64,000 bases of DNA from assembly GCF_002300555.2 (NCBI RefSeq), contig NZ_NTHN02000002.1, positions 62,001-126,000 of the forward strand. The letters are read 5' to 3'. Below are positions 7,649-17,386 of the stretch, in pieces. Position 1 is the first letter of the stretch. Every line of letters starts with the position of its first letter. The position numbers and the translations under genes are program-made. This DNA comes from Alloyangia mangrovi (lineage in GTDB: Bacteria; Pseudomonadota; Alphaproteobacteria; Rhodobacterales; Rhodobacteraceae). The notes below the pieces were generated by a model. The model had not been told where the DNA came from, ran no database searches, and saw only the letters and a program-made list of their open reading frames with translations.

Positions 7649-9670
7649 ATGGTTGATATTGCACGTCTCGGCATTTCCGCCGACAGCCGCGGCGTCGTCA
7701 AGGCCACTACCGACCTCGACCGTCTCGGGGACAAGGCCGCCGACACCGAGAAAAGGGTGGTGTCGGCCGGTCGAAGCATGACCACGTCCATGGACGGGGT
7801 GAAAGACAGCGCCGTCGCGGCTGGCGACGGATTCAGCACCGCCGCTGCTCCGATGCGCCAGATGTTCCAGCAGGCTGGCGGCGGCCAGCACGTTATGCGG
7901 CAGATGTCGTTCCAGTTGAACCAGATGGCTCAGTCCGGCGCGGCCAACGGCATGTGGATGCAGGCGGTTATGGTGCAGATCCCGGACATGCTCGGGCTGT
8001 TTGGTAGCCTGCCGCTCGTCCTCGCCGGTGGCGCCGCGGCGCTTGCGGGCTCCTTCCTGCCTGCGCTGATCGGCGCTGGCGATGAGGCGAAGGAATTCAC
8101 CGACAACCTGGATGAACTCCGAGACGCGCTGAATTCATACGTAGGCGCCGCCGACCTCGCCATGATGTCGACCGACGAACTGCGCGATCGTTACGGGGCC
8201 GCGGCAGATGGCATGCGGTCCACGCTCGATGTTCTCGAGCAGATTTCCCGCACGCAGGCGCAGAGGAAGATTGACGCGATCAACCAGTCCATCGCCGACA
8301 TGATGGGGGCCGACTGGGGTGGCGGCGGTGACCTTCGCGGGGGCATTGCGGACTTCTTCGACGTCGACATCATGCTTGCGTTCACTGATGCACAGCGGGA
8401 CGCTCGCGCAGAGGCCCGCCAGCTCACAGGCGAGTTCCTGAACCAGCAAGCGGCCTTGGACAGCGCTGCGGGCGACCTCGACGCGCAGATCGCGGTCATG
8501 CAGAACATGGTCCAGACCGCGCAGACGCTGGCCGACCTCAGCGGGGACCGATCGGACGAGGAGCTGGCGCTGATCCAGCACCTCGCCGAGACGCTGCAGC
8601 TCATGCAGGAGCAGCGCGGGAAGGTGCAGGAAGTCGTCGACAGCACCTACACACTGTCCGATGCGGCCTTCGATGTGGTGGACGCGGTCAAGCAGATCGA
8701 TTTCTCGAACGCGATTGGCCAAGCAGAAACCTTCGCGGGAATCCTGCGCGAGGCGGCGGGCAACGCCTGGCGCATGGCACAGGCCAAAGCCAGCATCGAG
8801 AGCGGTCAGTTCGAACTCGGGATGGGCGCCGCGGCATACGGCGGCGCGCAGTCTTCGATGCGCTCGGCCACCGAAGAGTTCCTCAGCGAGGGCACTGTTC
8901 TGCCCGATCCGCCGAAGAAGCGCACCGGCCGGTCGGGCACGAGCGCCGCCGACAAGGCAAAGCGCGAGGCACAACAAGCCGCCGACGCCTTCGAGCGCCT
9001 GAAGCGCAGCCTCGACCCGCTGGCCGCGATCAACGGCGAGTATGCGGACAACCAGAAGATCCTCAACGACGCGCTGGCGGCAGGCAAGATCACCGCGGTC
9101 GACTTCGCTGTCGGCATGGCAATGGTGGACGAGGCGCACCAGAAGGCGATGGACGACCTCGAAGGCAGCACCGATCGCCTTCAGAACCTGCAGGACGGCG
9201 TGGCGGGCTTCACCGACGCGCTCTTCGACAACAGCACCTCGATCTCGGACTGGGCTGCGAACGCGCTCATCGAGTTTGCCAAGGTGCAAGCGCAACTCGC
9301 CCTCCTGAAGGCCTTCGGCATTTCGACCGACGGCGTTGACGCGAGCAGCACTTTCATCGGCTCAATCATCGACGGCTTCCGGGCCGGCGGCGGGCCGGTC
9401 AGCGCCAACCGGGCGTATGTCGTCGGCGAGAAGGGGCCCGAGCTGATGGTCCCGCAGACGTCGGGGGTTGTCGTTCCCAACCATCAGCTGGGCGGGCAGG
9501 GCGCACAGCCGCAGTTCACCAGCGGTGAGCTGTTCCTATCCGACAACGGCTCAATCATGGGCCGCGTACGCTACGAGCAGGCTCAGGGCCTCGCGGCGGC
9601 TGGTGCCGCGCAGAGAAGGCAGTTCGGCAGCACAGCGAACACATTCCGCGAGCGAGGCACGACCGGATGA
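7649..9670 (+). CDS. Tail tape measure protein
   Basis: 673 residues from ATG 7649, chosen because GAGGT is spaced six bases ahead; a GTG at 7631 has no site. The signs are the largest tail gene, long Ala/Gln/Asp-rich helices, a central hydrophobic segment (SLPLVLAGGAAALAGSFLPA) and the family C-terminus VGEKGPELMVPQTSG. It sets tail length and is ejected with DNA. At about 0.15 nm per residue the tail would be near 100 nm. The stop overlaps the next start. Confidence 0.85.
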   Translation: MVDIARLGISADSRGVVKATTDLDRLGDKAADTEKRVVSAGRSMTTSMDGVKDSAVAAGDGFSTAAAPMRQMFQQAGGGQHVMRQMSFQLNQMAQSGAANGMWMQAVMVQIPDMLGLFGSLPLVLAGGAAALAGSFLPALIGAGDEAKEFTDNLDELRDALNSYVGAADLAMMSTDELRDRYGAAADGMRSTLDVLEQISRTQAQRKIDAINQSIADMMGADWGGGGDLRGGIADFFDVDIMLAFTDAQRDARAEARQLTGEFLNQQAALDSAAGDLDAQIAVMQNMVQTAQTLADLSGDRSDEELALIQHLAETLQLMQEQRGKVQEVVDSTYTLSDAAFDVVDAVKQIDFSNAIGQAETFAGILREAAGNAWRMAQAKASIESGQFELGMGAAAYGGAQSSMRSATEEFLSEGTVLPDPPKKRTGRSGTSAADKAKREAQQAADAFERLKRSLDPLAAINGEYADNQKILNDALAAGKITAVDFAVGMAMVDEAHQKAMDDLEGSTDRLQNLQDGVAGFTDALFDNSTSISDWAANALIEFAKVQAQLALLKAFGISTDGVDASSTFIGSIIDGFRAGGGPVSANRAYVVGEKGPELMVPQTSGVVVPNHQLGGQGAQPQFTSGELFLSDNGSIMGRVRYEQAQGLAAAGAAQRRQFGSTANTFRERGTTG

Positions 9671-10341
9671 CACGACCCCTTGTGACAGTGCCACTCGACC
9701 TGCTCGAGACTTCTTCGATCGACTGGGACATCGACTGGCGCGGGCAGCCGGGCACAGAGAGCACCGCGGACACGACCCAGGTCGTCTTCAACCGCTTCCC
9801 GCGCTGGGTCGGCTCCCTTTCCCTCACCCACACTCGGGAGCTCATCGGCCGATGGCGGGCGCTGCGCTGGTCGGCTCAGGGCAGGGCGGGGATCTACCAG
9901 CTTCCGATGATCGATCCCGGCGTCTTCAACCCGCTCAAGATGCTCACCGATCAGCAGGCCGCGCTCGGCAACCAGCTCACATTGCCGAACAGTGCCGAAG
10001 CCTACATCGGCCCGGTCGCGGTTGCGGCAGAGGCCGCGGCGGCAGGTGCTTCGCAGATCCGCATCAGTATTCCGGTCATGGGGCTGGCGCCCGTGGTGGG
10101 ACAGATCATCAGCGCCGACGACTGGCCCATGGGCATCACCAGCGTGACGCCCGAAGGGATGGATACCTACCTGCTCGGGATTCAGATGCCCTTGCGAGCG
10201 GCCATCGCCTCCGGGGACACCATTCGCTTGGTCGGCACGGGGCGCTTTGAGGTAATCGACGACATGGCAGGGCGTGCTGGCTACGGTCAGCACTTGGTCA
10301 GCACCCCAAGCATCGAGTTCCGCGAGGTCCTGACCAGATGA
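9667..10341 (+). CDS. Phage tail tip-region protein, unknown family
   Basis: 224 residues, overlapping the tape measure stop (ATGA) and the next gene. The sequence is beta-rich with several Trp (DWDIDWRG; RFPRWVGSLSL; RWRALRWSAQG). It sits where distal tail proteins are encoded in lambda-like operons, so a structural role in the tip is likely. I do not recognise a named family. The overlaps on both sides show it is made together with its neighbours. Confidence 0.6.
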   Translation: MTRPLVTVPLDLLETSSIDWDIDWRGQPGTESTADTTQVVFNRFPRWVGSLSLTHTRELIGRWRALRWSAQGRAGIYQLPMIDPGVFNPLKMLTDQQAALGNQLTLPNSAEAYIGPVAVAAEAAAAGASQIRISIPVMGLAPVVGQIISADDWPMGITSVTPEGMDTYLLGIQMPLRAAIASGDTIRLVGTGRFEVIDDMAGRAGYGQHLVSTPSIEFREVLTR

Positions 10342-10925
10342 GATTCTTCCCGGAGAGCTTCAACCCGCGCGACCCTGTCGTGTGGGGTCTCGACCTCGTG
10401 GCGCTCGACACGCCCGACGGGATCGCGCGCTTCATGATCGGCACCGATGGTGTCTTCACCGATAGCCTCGGGCGGCCCTGGTACGGCTCGCAACTGCTGA
10501 CCCTCTCGGGGATGGAAAGCGCGATCAACGGCGTGGCGCCGGCGGGCAAGGTCGGCATGGCCTTCCTACAGGACCCGGACGGACCGAACGTGATCGAGAG
10601 CCTGAAGGAATATGGCGCGGCCTATCTCGACGGGCGGCCCATAGACTTCTTTGTCCAGCCGCTGGCCGGGCCGCACGAGTTCTCGGCTCCGAGGTTGGCG
10701 CCGCGGCAGTGGGCCCGCCGGACCATGCGCACCATGGGCAAGACGCTCACCGGGCCGCTGCAGCGTGAAATCTGGGTCGGCTTCGAGGCCTACAGCGAAA
10801 AGCGCCGTACCGCGCGCCGCATCGCGATGAATACCGAGGGGCATGCCGAGCTGATCGGCGAGAGCAACCCCTCGCTCGAGTTCCTTCCCACCAGCGAGTT
10901 CAAGGGGACCGTCTGGAATGACTGA
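10338..10925 (+). CDS. Phage tail tip-region protein, unknown family
   Basis: 195 residues. Early features are MRFFPESFNPRDPVVWGLDL and a beta-rich body (GIARFMIGTDGVFTDSLGR). It occupies the position of the lambda L-type tip protein, directly ahead of the peptidase-like gene, but the Cys cluster of gpL is absent. It overlaps the next gene by eight bases. Function is inferred from context only. Confidence 0.6.
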   Translation: MRFFPESFNPRDPVVWGLDLVALDTPDGIARFMIGTDGVFTDSLGRPWYGSQLLTLSGMESAINGVAPAGKVGMAFLQDPDGPNVIESLKEYGAAYLDGRPIDFFVQPLAGPHEFSAPRLAPRQWARRTMRTMGKTLTGPLQREIWVGFEAYSEKRRTARRIAMNTEGHAELIGESNPSLEFLPTSEFKGTVWND

Positions 10926-11361
10926 CATCATCCCCGCCGAGGTTCACGTGCCTGCCATCATGCAGGAGATGAACCGTTGGTCCCTGCGCGAGTTCCAGTG
11001 GGGCGAAATGGACTGCTGCACAACCGTTGCGGACTGGGTGTGGCGCCTGAAGGGCGCCGACCCGATGGCGCACCTGCGCGGGATGTACGACGATCCCGCG
11101 AGCTGCCAGCGGCTGACCAAGATCGTGACCGCGCCCGTGGTGGCCTTCGAGCGCTGCTTCGAGACCATTGGAGGCCTGCCGCGCGTCGGGGCGCCACGCC
11201 GCGGCGATATCGCCGTCTGCGAGCGCTACGGCGAGCGGTTTCCCATCGGGGCCATCTGGCTTGGCCGGCAGTGGATCAGCAAGGGCAAGGACTGTGTGAC
11301 CTATCTCGATCCGCGGATTGTCCGGCCTTATGCAATCTGGGGGGTCGGCTATGCGGAATAA
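10918..11361 (+). CDS. DUF6950 / NlpC-P60-like tail peptidase
   Basis: 147 residues. The motif EMDCCTTVADWVWRLKGADP near residue 30 has the Cys at the start of a helix, typical of papain-like NlpC/P60 relatives; RRGDIAVCERYG and IGAIWLG follow. It is encoded right before the gpJ-like gene, as lambda gpK is. It would cut peptidoglycan cross-links during tail tip assembly or DNA entry. The catalytic His is not obvious, so activity is uncertain. Confidence 0.6.
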   Translation: MTDIIPAEVHVPAIMQEMNRWSLREFQWGEMDCCTTVADWVWRLKGADPMAHLRGMYDDPASCQRLTKIVTAPVVAFERCFETIGGLPRVGAPRRGDIAVCERYGERFPIGAIWLGRQWISKGKDCVTYLDPRIVRPYAIWGVGYAE

Positions 11362-13438
11362 TCTGCACAGCTCGACCGCGCTCACCCTGCCGCAGCCGGT
11401 CCATGCGCCTCAGGCCGTGGGGTTCGTCCTCGGCGCGTTCGGGGCCAGCGCGGCCACGGCTGCCGCTGTCGGTGGTGCTGCCGCAGGCGCCGCTGCCACG
11501 GCAGGGGCGACCTTTGCGGCCTCGGCCATTGGCGGAGTCGTCATCAATGCAACGGTGGGCATCGGCCTTTCGGTTCTTGCGCAGGCTCTGTCTCCCGCGC
11601 CGACCGTTGCGAAGCCCTCCGTCCAGATGCGCAACCCTGCACAGCCGGTGACCTATGCGCAGTTCGCGCTCGGCAAGGTGCGCAACGGCGGCTTCCTCGG
11701 TTTCACCGAGAAGTCGGGCAAGTACCGCTACAACATTTGCGTGATCGCTGCGCATCCGATCAACGGCATCGTCACGCACTACATCGACGAGCGCCCGGTC
11801 ACCGAGATCAACGTCGGGGATGATAACAGCATCAGCCAGCCGGATGTCGGCGGCAAGGGCAAGCTCTGGCCCTTCCTCGGTTCGCCCGCCCAGCTCCTGC
11901 ACCCGGACGTCTACGCGAACTTCCCGCAGCTAACCGCGGCGCACGACTTCAAGGGGCTCTCGGGCTGCGTCGTGCGCGGCAAGGCGCCGGGCAACCCGGA
12001 GCACCTGACCGAGTATTACCCAGGCGAGATCATCTGGGCCTATGCGCCGGTCTTCGAGGGCTACACCGGGATCTACGATCCGCGCACCGACAGTACCGGC
12101 TACACCAACAACGCCGCGCTGATCCTCGCCTGGTGGCTCACCGAGGTGCAGGGCATCGAGGTGGACTGGGATGACGTGGCGATCGAGGCGGACGTCTGCG
12201 ACGAGGACGTCCTGCAGCGCGACGGCGTGACCACGCAAAAGCGTTGGACGATCAACACGGTGATCTCCGACGATCAGGACTTCGAGACGCAGCGCGCGCA
12301 GCTCTGCGCCGCGTGTGATGCCTTCCTCTACGAGCGACCGGACGGCAAGGCGGGCTTCTACGTGGGCCGCTACATCGCGCCGGATGTGACGCTGACCGAC
12401 ACCGACTTCTGGAGCCTGAGCCCGAGCGAGGGGCAGACCGGCAGCAGCGCACCGACCGAGATCGCGCCGGAGTACACCGAGCCCGACAACCACTACCGGG
12501 AGTTCCCGGGCGGGGCCTACGTCTTCTCCGAGGCTTCGCGACGGGTGCGTGAGACGCCTCAACTCTTCGCGATCGACAACCACAACCAGGCGCAGCGCGT
12601 GGCGAAGCGCATCGGCCTCATGAAGCGAGCCCGCTGGAAGCTCGAGGGTACTATCGGGATGATCGGCTACGAGCTGATCGGCAAGCGCTTCGTGAAGATC
12701 GAGCACGCCGAGGCCGGGATCGACGCCGTCTTCGAGATCGGCAAGCTGGCCCGCACCAGCATCGGCACCTTCGACATCACCGCGCAAACGGTCGAGGCCT
12801 CCGACTTCGACTTCGATGCGGTGACCGAGGAGCCGGATCGGCCCGAGATCACGGAAGTCACCGGCCTAGACGATGGTGTCGATGACGTGACCGGCGTTAC
12901 GGCAGTCAGCAGCGCGCAGGGGCAAATCACCGTTAGCTGGGATGCGCAGGACGAAATCTATCAGCAGCGCGCCCGGCTGACCGACATCAACGGCGACGAG
13001 ATCGTCCTGACGCAGACGCAGGACGATACCGCGCTGGTCTTCACCGGCCTGGTGCCGGGGGCCGACTATGTCGTCGAGGTCCGCAACCAGAGCGCCACGC
13101 GCAACGGCACGTGGATCGCGGCGACGCCCGATATCGTCACCGCCTCGGGTACCGCGCCCGGCGTGCTTACCGTCGACACCGCCACCGCCGACGTCGGCGA
13201 GGTGAACTTCACCGGCACCGCCGGCACCAACACGGCCGGCGTCATCATCTACCGCGCCACCGCCGATGACTTCGCTCTGGCGTCGTACATCTCCGGCGTG
13301 ATCCCGGTTGGGTCGTTCGCCGACTTCGACGTCACGGCCACTTCGGCCACCGGCGCCGCCTACTTCTGGGCCGTGCCGATCACCGGCTCGGGCGTCGAAG
13401 GCGTGCCGGTCGGCTCCTACTCCCTCACCGTCACCTAA
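11351..13438 (+). CDS. gpJ-like central tail tip / host specificity protein
   Basis: 695 residues from ATG 11351, which overlaps the peptidase gene. The N-terminal quarter is Ala/Gly-rich and hydrophobic (GGAAAGAAATAGATFAASA), as in the gpI/gpJ-type hub. The middle part has the phage tail-tip pattern (NNAALILAWWLTE). The C-terminus (about residue 510 on) looks like two fibronectin type III-like repeats (GQITVSWDAQDEI; GADYVVEVRNQSA). It would form the tip that contacts the receptor. Shorter than lambda J. Confidence 0.7.
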   Translation: MRNNLHSSTALTLPQPVHAPQAVGFVLGAFGASAATAAAVGGAAAGAAATAGATFAASAIGGVVINATVGIGLSVLAQALSPAPTVAKPSVQMRNPAQPVTYAQFALGKVRNGGFLGFTEKSGKYRYNICVIAAHPINGIVTHYIDERPVTEINVGDDNSISQPDVGGKGKLWPFLGSPAQLLHPDVYANFPQLTAAHDFKGLSGCVVRGKAPGNPEHLTEYYPGEIIWAYAPVFEGYTGIYDPRTDSTGYTNNAALILAWWLTEVQGIEVDWDDVAIEADVCDEDVLQRDGVTTQKRWTINTVISDDQDFETQRAQLCAACDAFLYERPDGKAGFYVGRYIAPDVTLTDTDFWSLSPSEGQTGSSAPTEIAPEYTEPDNHYREFPGGAYVFSEASRRVRETPQLFAIDNHNQAQRVAKRIGLMKRARWKLEGTIGMIGYELIGKRFVKIEHAEAGIDAVFEIGKLARTSIGTFDITAQTVEASDFDFDAVTEEPDRPEITEVTGLDDGVDDVTGVTAVSSAQGQITVSWDAQDEIYQQRARLTDINGDEIVLTQTQDDTALVFTGLVPGADYVVEVRNQSATRNGTWIAATPDIVTASGTAPGVLTVDTATADVGEVNFTGTAGTNTAGVIIYRATADDFALASYISGVIPVGSFADFDVTATSATGAAYFWAVPITGSGVEGVPVGSYSLTVT

Positions 13439-13447
13439 GAGGCACTC

Positions 13448-15544
13448 ATGGCATTTCTCCGCACGACCGTGACGGGCAGGATTTATCTGCCCGATGGCTC
13501 CGTGATGCCCGATGGCGCGAACATCATCTTCACCTTGCGATCCTGGGATAAGGACGCGGACTTGGATGCGGTCGCGCTCCCTGGGCCCATCGTGGCAACT
13601 GTCGAGGATGGCGCGATCTCGGTGCAGCTGATCCGCACTGCCTCGACCGACCTGCAGGTCACGTATGATGTCGGGTACCTCTATCGCAATCCATGGACCC
13701 AATTGCCCGTGCCGGGGCGTCTCGGTGTCATTGCGATCAGCGGTGCGGGGCCGGTCGACCTCGACGACATTCTTGCATTGCCTGCGCCCGTGCCGAACGT
13801 GCCGGATGCTCTGGCGCAGGCAGTCGCCGCGGCTGCGGATGCCATGGCTGCTGCACAATCGGCGAACGCCGCCGCGCTCATGGCCCTGGTCGGGACCGGA
13901 ACTGGCTTCGACAGCGTGCAGCAAGTGCAGGACAGCACAATCGGTTATGGCGAAAACAGCCTCACGCACAACGGCGAGACGGTGACGGTCAACGTCGCGG
14001 CGGGCGACCGCTGGGCGATTAAGGAGGGCGGAGCCTACGTCGTGCTGGATGCCGCGGCGACCTCATGGGTGCGGCAAACCGATGGCGGTGTGAAGTTGGG
14101 CCCTCCAGCAGGGCCGGCGACCATTACCAGTCCGCTGCGTCCGCAATGGTTCACCGGGTACACCTCTCTTGAGACAGGGGACTGCACGGCTGCGATTCAG
14201 GCCGCGATCCAATATGCTCAGGACCAGAACCGAACGCTGCTCCTTGATGAGAGCGTGACGGTCGAGTTTCTCGACCTTCTTCCGGGGACGCGTCTCGACA
14301 TGGGTGGGCGGCGCTATAATCCGGAAAGCGGTGACGGATCGCCGTTGCGTGCCAAATCTTCCATCGCGGACGATGGCGGCGATCTGTACCTCCTCCGCCT
14401 GTGGAATAAGACTGACGCATCGTGGATCAAGCGAGGCGTCCAGCTCTACAACATCGACATCTTCGGCAACCGCGGGAATCAGACCGAAGCGATTGGTGGC
14501 CTGATCCTTGACCACACGGGCTGGACGAACCCGACACGACCGGCGCCGGTCCATCATGTCGAGAATTTTCATGGTCGCGGGATCGCGGGTGTTGGCATCA
14601 AGCTCGGGCAGTTCATCAACGACAGCCGCCTCTCTCATGGTCGCCTGTACCAGATCAGCAAGAACGGCCTCGAGTACGGCAGCGCTGATTGTGAGATCAC
14701 CGACTACAACATCGGCAACACCTACGGTCACGCTTTCTATATCTCCGGATCGGAGCTCCGAATTTCGGACTGCAAGGGCTGGGGCGCTGGGGCCTATAAC
14801 ACCACGGACCCCGAGACCGATGAGAGCATCAACCCCACCGAAAGCGACAACTTCCACTTCTTCAAGGCCAGCGGCGTCTACGGCGTCAACCTCATGTCCC
14901 AGGAAGCAGCGCGGCGCGGGTTCACCTTCACTGGCTCCGGCACCTATTGCTCGGATATTGCACTTCTGAATGCCGACAGCGACGGCGACAACCGCGTTGG
15001 CGGGGCAACCACGCCGGCCTTCGAGATCGCGCAGGGTACCCGGATCAAGGTACGGGGCCACGTCGGGAAGCGGAACGCTGGTTTCACGAATGGTCCTGCC
15101 CGCGGTGCGCGGGTCACCTCTGGCAGCGTCGAATGCGACATCGAGATCACCACCGACGCAGAGCTCACCTCGACCGCGCTGGCCCCGACCTCAGAGGGCG
15201 GGAGCAATACCATCGTCGTGAACCGCAACGACAAGCGCCGGTATGATGCGGATGTGGTTTCCACCTACAAGCCTGACCCGCAGGTGGCACTTCACCACCG
15301 CATCCAGATGGAAGATAGCGCGCTCACCGTCAACAACCCGGACACTAAGATCGACGGCTGGGAACTGACCCTCGATTTCCGCCAGGCATCGACCAGCGGC
15401 GCGGCGCGCACCATCACCTTCGGCAGCGACTTCATTGTCCCGGCGACCTGGGTGCAGACCACATTGGCCACCGGGCGCGACCTCATCACGTTCCGCTCGG
15501 ACGGAACCTCGTGGTTCCCGATCAACGTGCTGAACGACTACTGA
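13448..15544 (+). CDS. Tailspike / tail fibre with beta-helix
   Basis: 698 residues. Residues 1-130 form a tip-attachment module with a Pro-rich segment. A coiled Ala-rich linker (DALAQAVAAAADAMAAAQ) follows, then a pectate-lyase-type opening (TAAIQAAIQYAQDQNRTLLL). The centre repeats short Gly/Asn turns as in right-handed beta-helices, and a trimerisation-like end follows. Such proteins bind and often cut surface polysaccharide. The substrate cannot be read from sequence. It is the last gene of the tail operon; a terminator follows. Confidence 0.7.
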   Translation: MAFLRTTVTGRIYLPDGSVMPDGANIIFTLRSWDKDADLDAVALPGPIVATVEDGAISVQLIRTASTDLQVTYDVGYLYRNPWTQLPVPGRLGVIAISGAGPVDLDDILALPAPVPNVPDALAQAVAAAADAMAAAQSANAAALMALVGTGTGFDSVQQVQDSTIGYGENSLTHNGETVTVNVAAGDRWAIKEGGAYVVLDAAATSWVRQTDGGVKLGPPAGPATITSPLRPQWFTGYTSLETGDCTAAIQAAIQYAQDQNRTLLLDESVTVEFLDLLPGTRLDMGGRRYNPESGDGSPLRAKSSIADDGGDLYLLRLWNKTDASWIKRGVQLYNIDIFGNRGNQTEAIGGLILDHTGWTNPTRPAPVHHVENFHGRGIAGVGIKLGQFINDSRLSHGRLYQISKNGLEYGSADCEITDYNIGNTYGHAFYISGSELRISDCKGWGAGAYNTTDPETDESINPTESDNFHFFKASGVYGVNLMSQEAARRGFTFTGSGTYCSDIALLNADSDGDNRVGGATTPAFEIAQGTRIKVRGHVGKRNAGFTNGPARGARVTSGSVECDIEITTDAELTSTALAPTSEGGSNTIVVNRNDKRRYDADVVSTYKPDPQVALHHRIQMEDSALTVNNPDTKIDGWELTLDFRQASTSGAARTITFGSDFIVPATWVQTTLATGRDLITFRSDGTSWFPINVLNDY

Positions 15545-15609
15545 TTGAAATCGCTGCCCGGCGAAGTTTCGATCCTTGGCTGGGAGGCGACCACGACACG
15601 ACAACTTGC

Positions 15610-15632
15610 GCCCGCTTCAGCGGGCTTTTCTT
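15610..15632 (+). terminator. Rho-independent terminator after the tailspike gene
   Basis: A perfect six-base stem GCCCGC/GCGGGC with loop TTCA is followed by TTTTCTT. It separates the tail operon from the lysis module. Confidence 0.7.
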
Positions 15633-15641
15633 GGGGGTAGC

Positions 15642-15920
15642 ATGCCGCAAGTGAAATTCGACAGCACGGTGAGCGCCGGCAATCTCCTCTCGATCCTCTC
15701 GATGGTGGTCGGCCTGACTGCGGGTTACGTCACCCTGCGCAATTCGCAGGAAGCACAGGCGCTGGCGATCGAGCGCCTGGAGAACGAAGGCCGCGCCCGC
15801 GAGGCGCGGCTGCGGGCGGCGGAGATGACGCAGGCCGGGCAGGCGTCCGACCTTCGCAGCATCTCCGCCACGCTGCAGAAGATCGACGGGAAGCTCGACA
15901 GGCTCTCGCTCGACCGCTGA
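15642..15920 (+). CDS. Small membrane-anchored coiled-coil protein, lysis module
   Basis: 92 residues from ATG 15642, preceded by a G-rich site. One hydrophobic segment (AGNLLSILSMVVGLTAGYV) near the N-terminus is followed by a charged heptad-rich helix (EAQALAIERLENEGRAREAR) that continues almost to the end. This is the layout of spanin-like or holin-associated proteins. It lies immediately before the endolysin. The exact role is not determined. Confidence 0.55.
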   Translation: MPQVKFDSTVSAGNLLSILSMVVGLTAGYVTLRNSQEAQALAIERLENEGRAREARLRAAEMTQAGQASDLRSISATLQKIDGKLDRLSLDR

Positions 15921-15945
15921 TCCAGTCCAACAACCTGAACCAGGA

Positions 15946-15970
15946 GCCCCGCCATCGTGCGGGGTCTTTG
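15946..15970 (+). terminator. Hairpin in front of the endolysin gene
   Basis: CCCCGC (15947-15952) pairs with GCGGGG (15959-15964) and is followed by TCTTT, which could stop or attenuate transcription just ahead of the endolysin start. The short T-run makes this moderate evidence. Confidence 0.45.
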
Positions 15971-15986
15971 CGCATGGGAGAATGCG

Positions 15987-16748
15987 ATGCGAGACGAAAT
16001 CCGTGCCCTGCAGATGGCGCTCAATGAGCTCGGCTTCGATGCTGGGCCCGAAGACGGGATCCTCGGCGACCGCACGCGCGGGGCATCGGGTGACTTCCTT
16101 GCCAGCCGGGATGTGCCCTCCACCATTGCGCCGCCGCGCTTCACCGGCGCTGCGAAGCCGCTCGAGGATATCGACCTGCCCAAAATCGGCGCGCAGATCG
16201 GGGTGGGTGAGGACGAGCTGCATGCGGTGATGGATGTCGAGGCGAAGGGCTCGGGCTTCGACAGCCTCGGTCGGGTCGCGATGCTCTTCGAGCCGCATGT
16301 CTTCTACCGCGAGCTGGGGCCCGGTGCCGCGCGCGACAAGGCCGTGGGGCAGGGGCTCGCCTACAAGAACTGGCGTTCCGGCGGCTATCCCTCCGACAGC
16401 TACCCGCGCCTCCTGGCTGCGATCCAGATCGACGAGGAGGCCGCTCTGCGCTCGGCGAGCTGGGGGCTGGGCCAGATGATGGGCTTCAACGCGCAGATGG
16501 TCGGGTTCAACACTGCCCGCGCCATGGTCGAAGCCTTTGCTGACGACGAGGAGGCGCAGCTTCAGGCCATGGTCGATTACATCGTCGCGGCCGGTCTCGA
16601 TGACGAGCTGCGGCGCCACGACTGGTCCGGGTTCGCTCGGGGCTATAACGGGCCGAGCTACGCGACTCACGGCTACCACACGAAGCTGCGCAGCGCCTTC
16701 CTCCGCTGGGACAAGATTGCGGACACCCCCTATCCGGAGGCGGCGTGA
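15987..16748 (+). CDS. Endolysin, peptidoglycan-binding plus N-acetylmuramidase domain
   Basis: 253 residues from ATG 15987, with GGGAGA ahead. Residues 1-40 are a short peptidoglycan-binding motif (EIRALQMALNELGFDAGPED GI... with TRGA). From about residue 75 the protein matches the DUF3380 muramidase family: VMDVEAKGSGFD with the likely catalytic Glu, VAMLFEPHVFYREL, SASWGLGQMMGFN. It would cut glycan strands at lysis. There is no signal sequence, so it depends on a holin. The stop overlaps the next start. Confidence 0.8.
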   Translation: MRDEIRALQMALNELGFDAGPEDGILGDRTRGASGDFLASRDVPSTIAPPRFTGAAKPLEDIDLPKIGAQIGVGEDELHAVMDVEAKGSGFDSLGRVAMLFEPHVFYRELGPGAARDKAVGQGLAYKNWRSGGYPSDSYPRLLAAIQIDEEAALRSASWGLGQMMGFNAQMVGFNTARAMVEAFADDEEAQLQAMVDYIVAAGLDDELRRHDWSGFARGYNGPSYATHGYHTKLRSAFLRWDKIADTPYPEAA

Positions 16749-17095
16749 TGGCGCGGCTTGGTCGTAAGCTCCGCTCGCTGCAGGACGGCATGGTCGCCTT
16801 CATGTGCCCCGGCTGCAGGATGATGCACCAGGTCGGAGTGGGGGAAGGCCCCGGCCCGCGGTGGGGCTACAACGGCAACCCGGACGCGCCGACCTTCTCG
16901 CCGTCGATCAAGGTCAAGGGAACCGAGCGGCTCGCTGATCAGCAGCACGCTGCCATCATGCGCGGCGAACCGTTCGAGTCGAAGCCGCTGCTCTGTCACA
17001 GCTTCGTGCGCGAGGGACGCATCCAGTTCCTGAACGACTGCAGCCATGCGCTGGCGGGGCAGACGGTCGATCTTCCTGCCCTCGATCTGCCCTGA
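16748..17095 (+). CDS. DUF6527-type phage protein
   Basis: 115 residues from ATG 16748, overlapping the endolysin stop (GTGATG). The pattern MCPGCRMMHQVGV has a zinc-knuckle-like CxxC; WGYNGNPDAPTFSPSI and LLCHSFVREGRIQFLNDCSH continue with more Cys and His, consistent with the DUF6527 family, which is common in lysis regions of phages. It may bind zinc. Function is unknown. Confidence 0.65.
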   Translation: MARLGRKLRSLQDGMVAFMCPGCRMMHQVGVGEGPGPRWGYNGNPDAPTFSPSIKVKGTERLADQQHAAIMRGEPFESKPLLCHSFVREGRIQFLNDCSHALAGQTVDLPALDLP

Positions 17096-17182
17096 TGCAC
17101 ATCCCCTTCATTCCGATCACCGACTGGCGCCTCGCGCTGGTCCTCTCTGCGGCTGCGTGCCGCCTACCGAAAGGACAAGACC

Positions 17183-17386
17183 ATGAAAGCTCTGAGCAAC
17201 GTCTACGTCAGGCTCGCCCTCTACATCCTCTCTCCGCTGCTGACGGCGCTGGTTGCCGCGTTCCCCGGCTGGGGCATCGGCTATACGGACGGGGTGCTGA
17301 CCATTGATCTCGCCACGCTAGTCGGGGCGATCGTCGTTGCGGTCGGCCTTTCCGGCAGCGTCTTCGCGAAATGGGGCGTGAAATAG
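17183..17386 (+). CDS. Holin candidate
   Basis: 67 residues with two hydrophobic helices (VYVRLALYILSPLLTALVAA; ATLVGAIVVAVGLSGSVFA) joined by a short turn, and a C-terminal Lys. Size, topology and place one gene after the endolysin suggest the holin that opens the inner membrane at lysis. Sequence alone does not separate it from other small phage membrane proteins. Confidence 0.55.
   Translation: MKALSNVYVRLALYILSPLLTALVAAFPGWGIGYTDGVLTIDLATLVGAIVVAVGLSGSVFAKWGVK

Noticed and set aside
8135-9295. 386-codon reverse frame inside the tape measure gene
   Set aside because: GC-rich shadow of a strongly supported gene; Arg/His/Gly-rich composition and no motifs.
17095-17307. 70-codon frame overlapping the holin candidate
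   Set aside because: No ribosome binding site, composition turns into out-of-frame Arg/Leu text, and it overlaps the better-supported two-helix protein.
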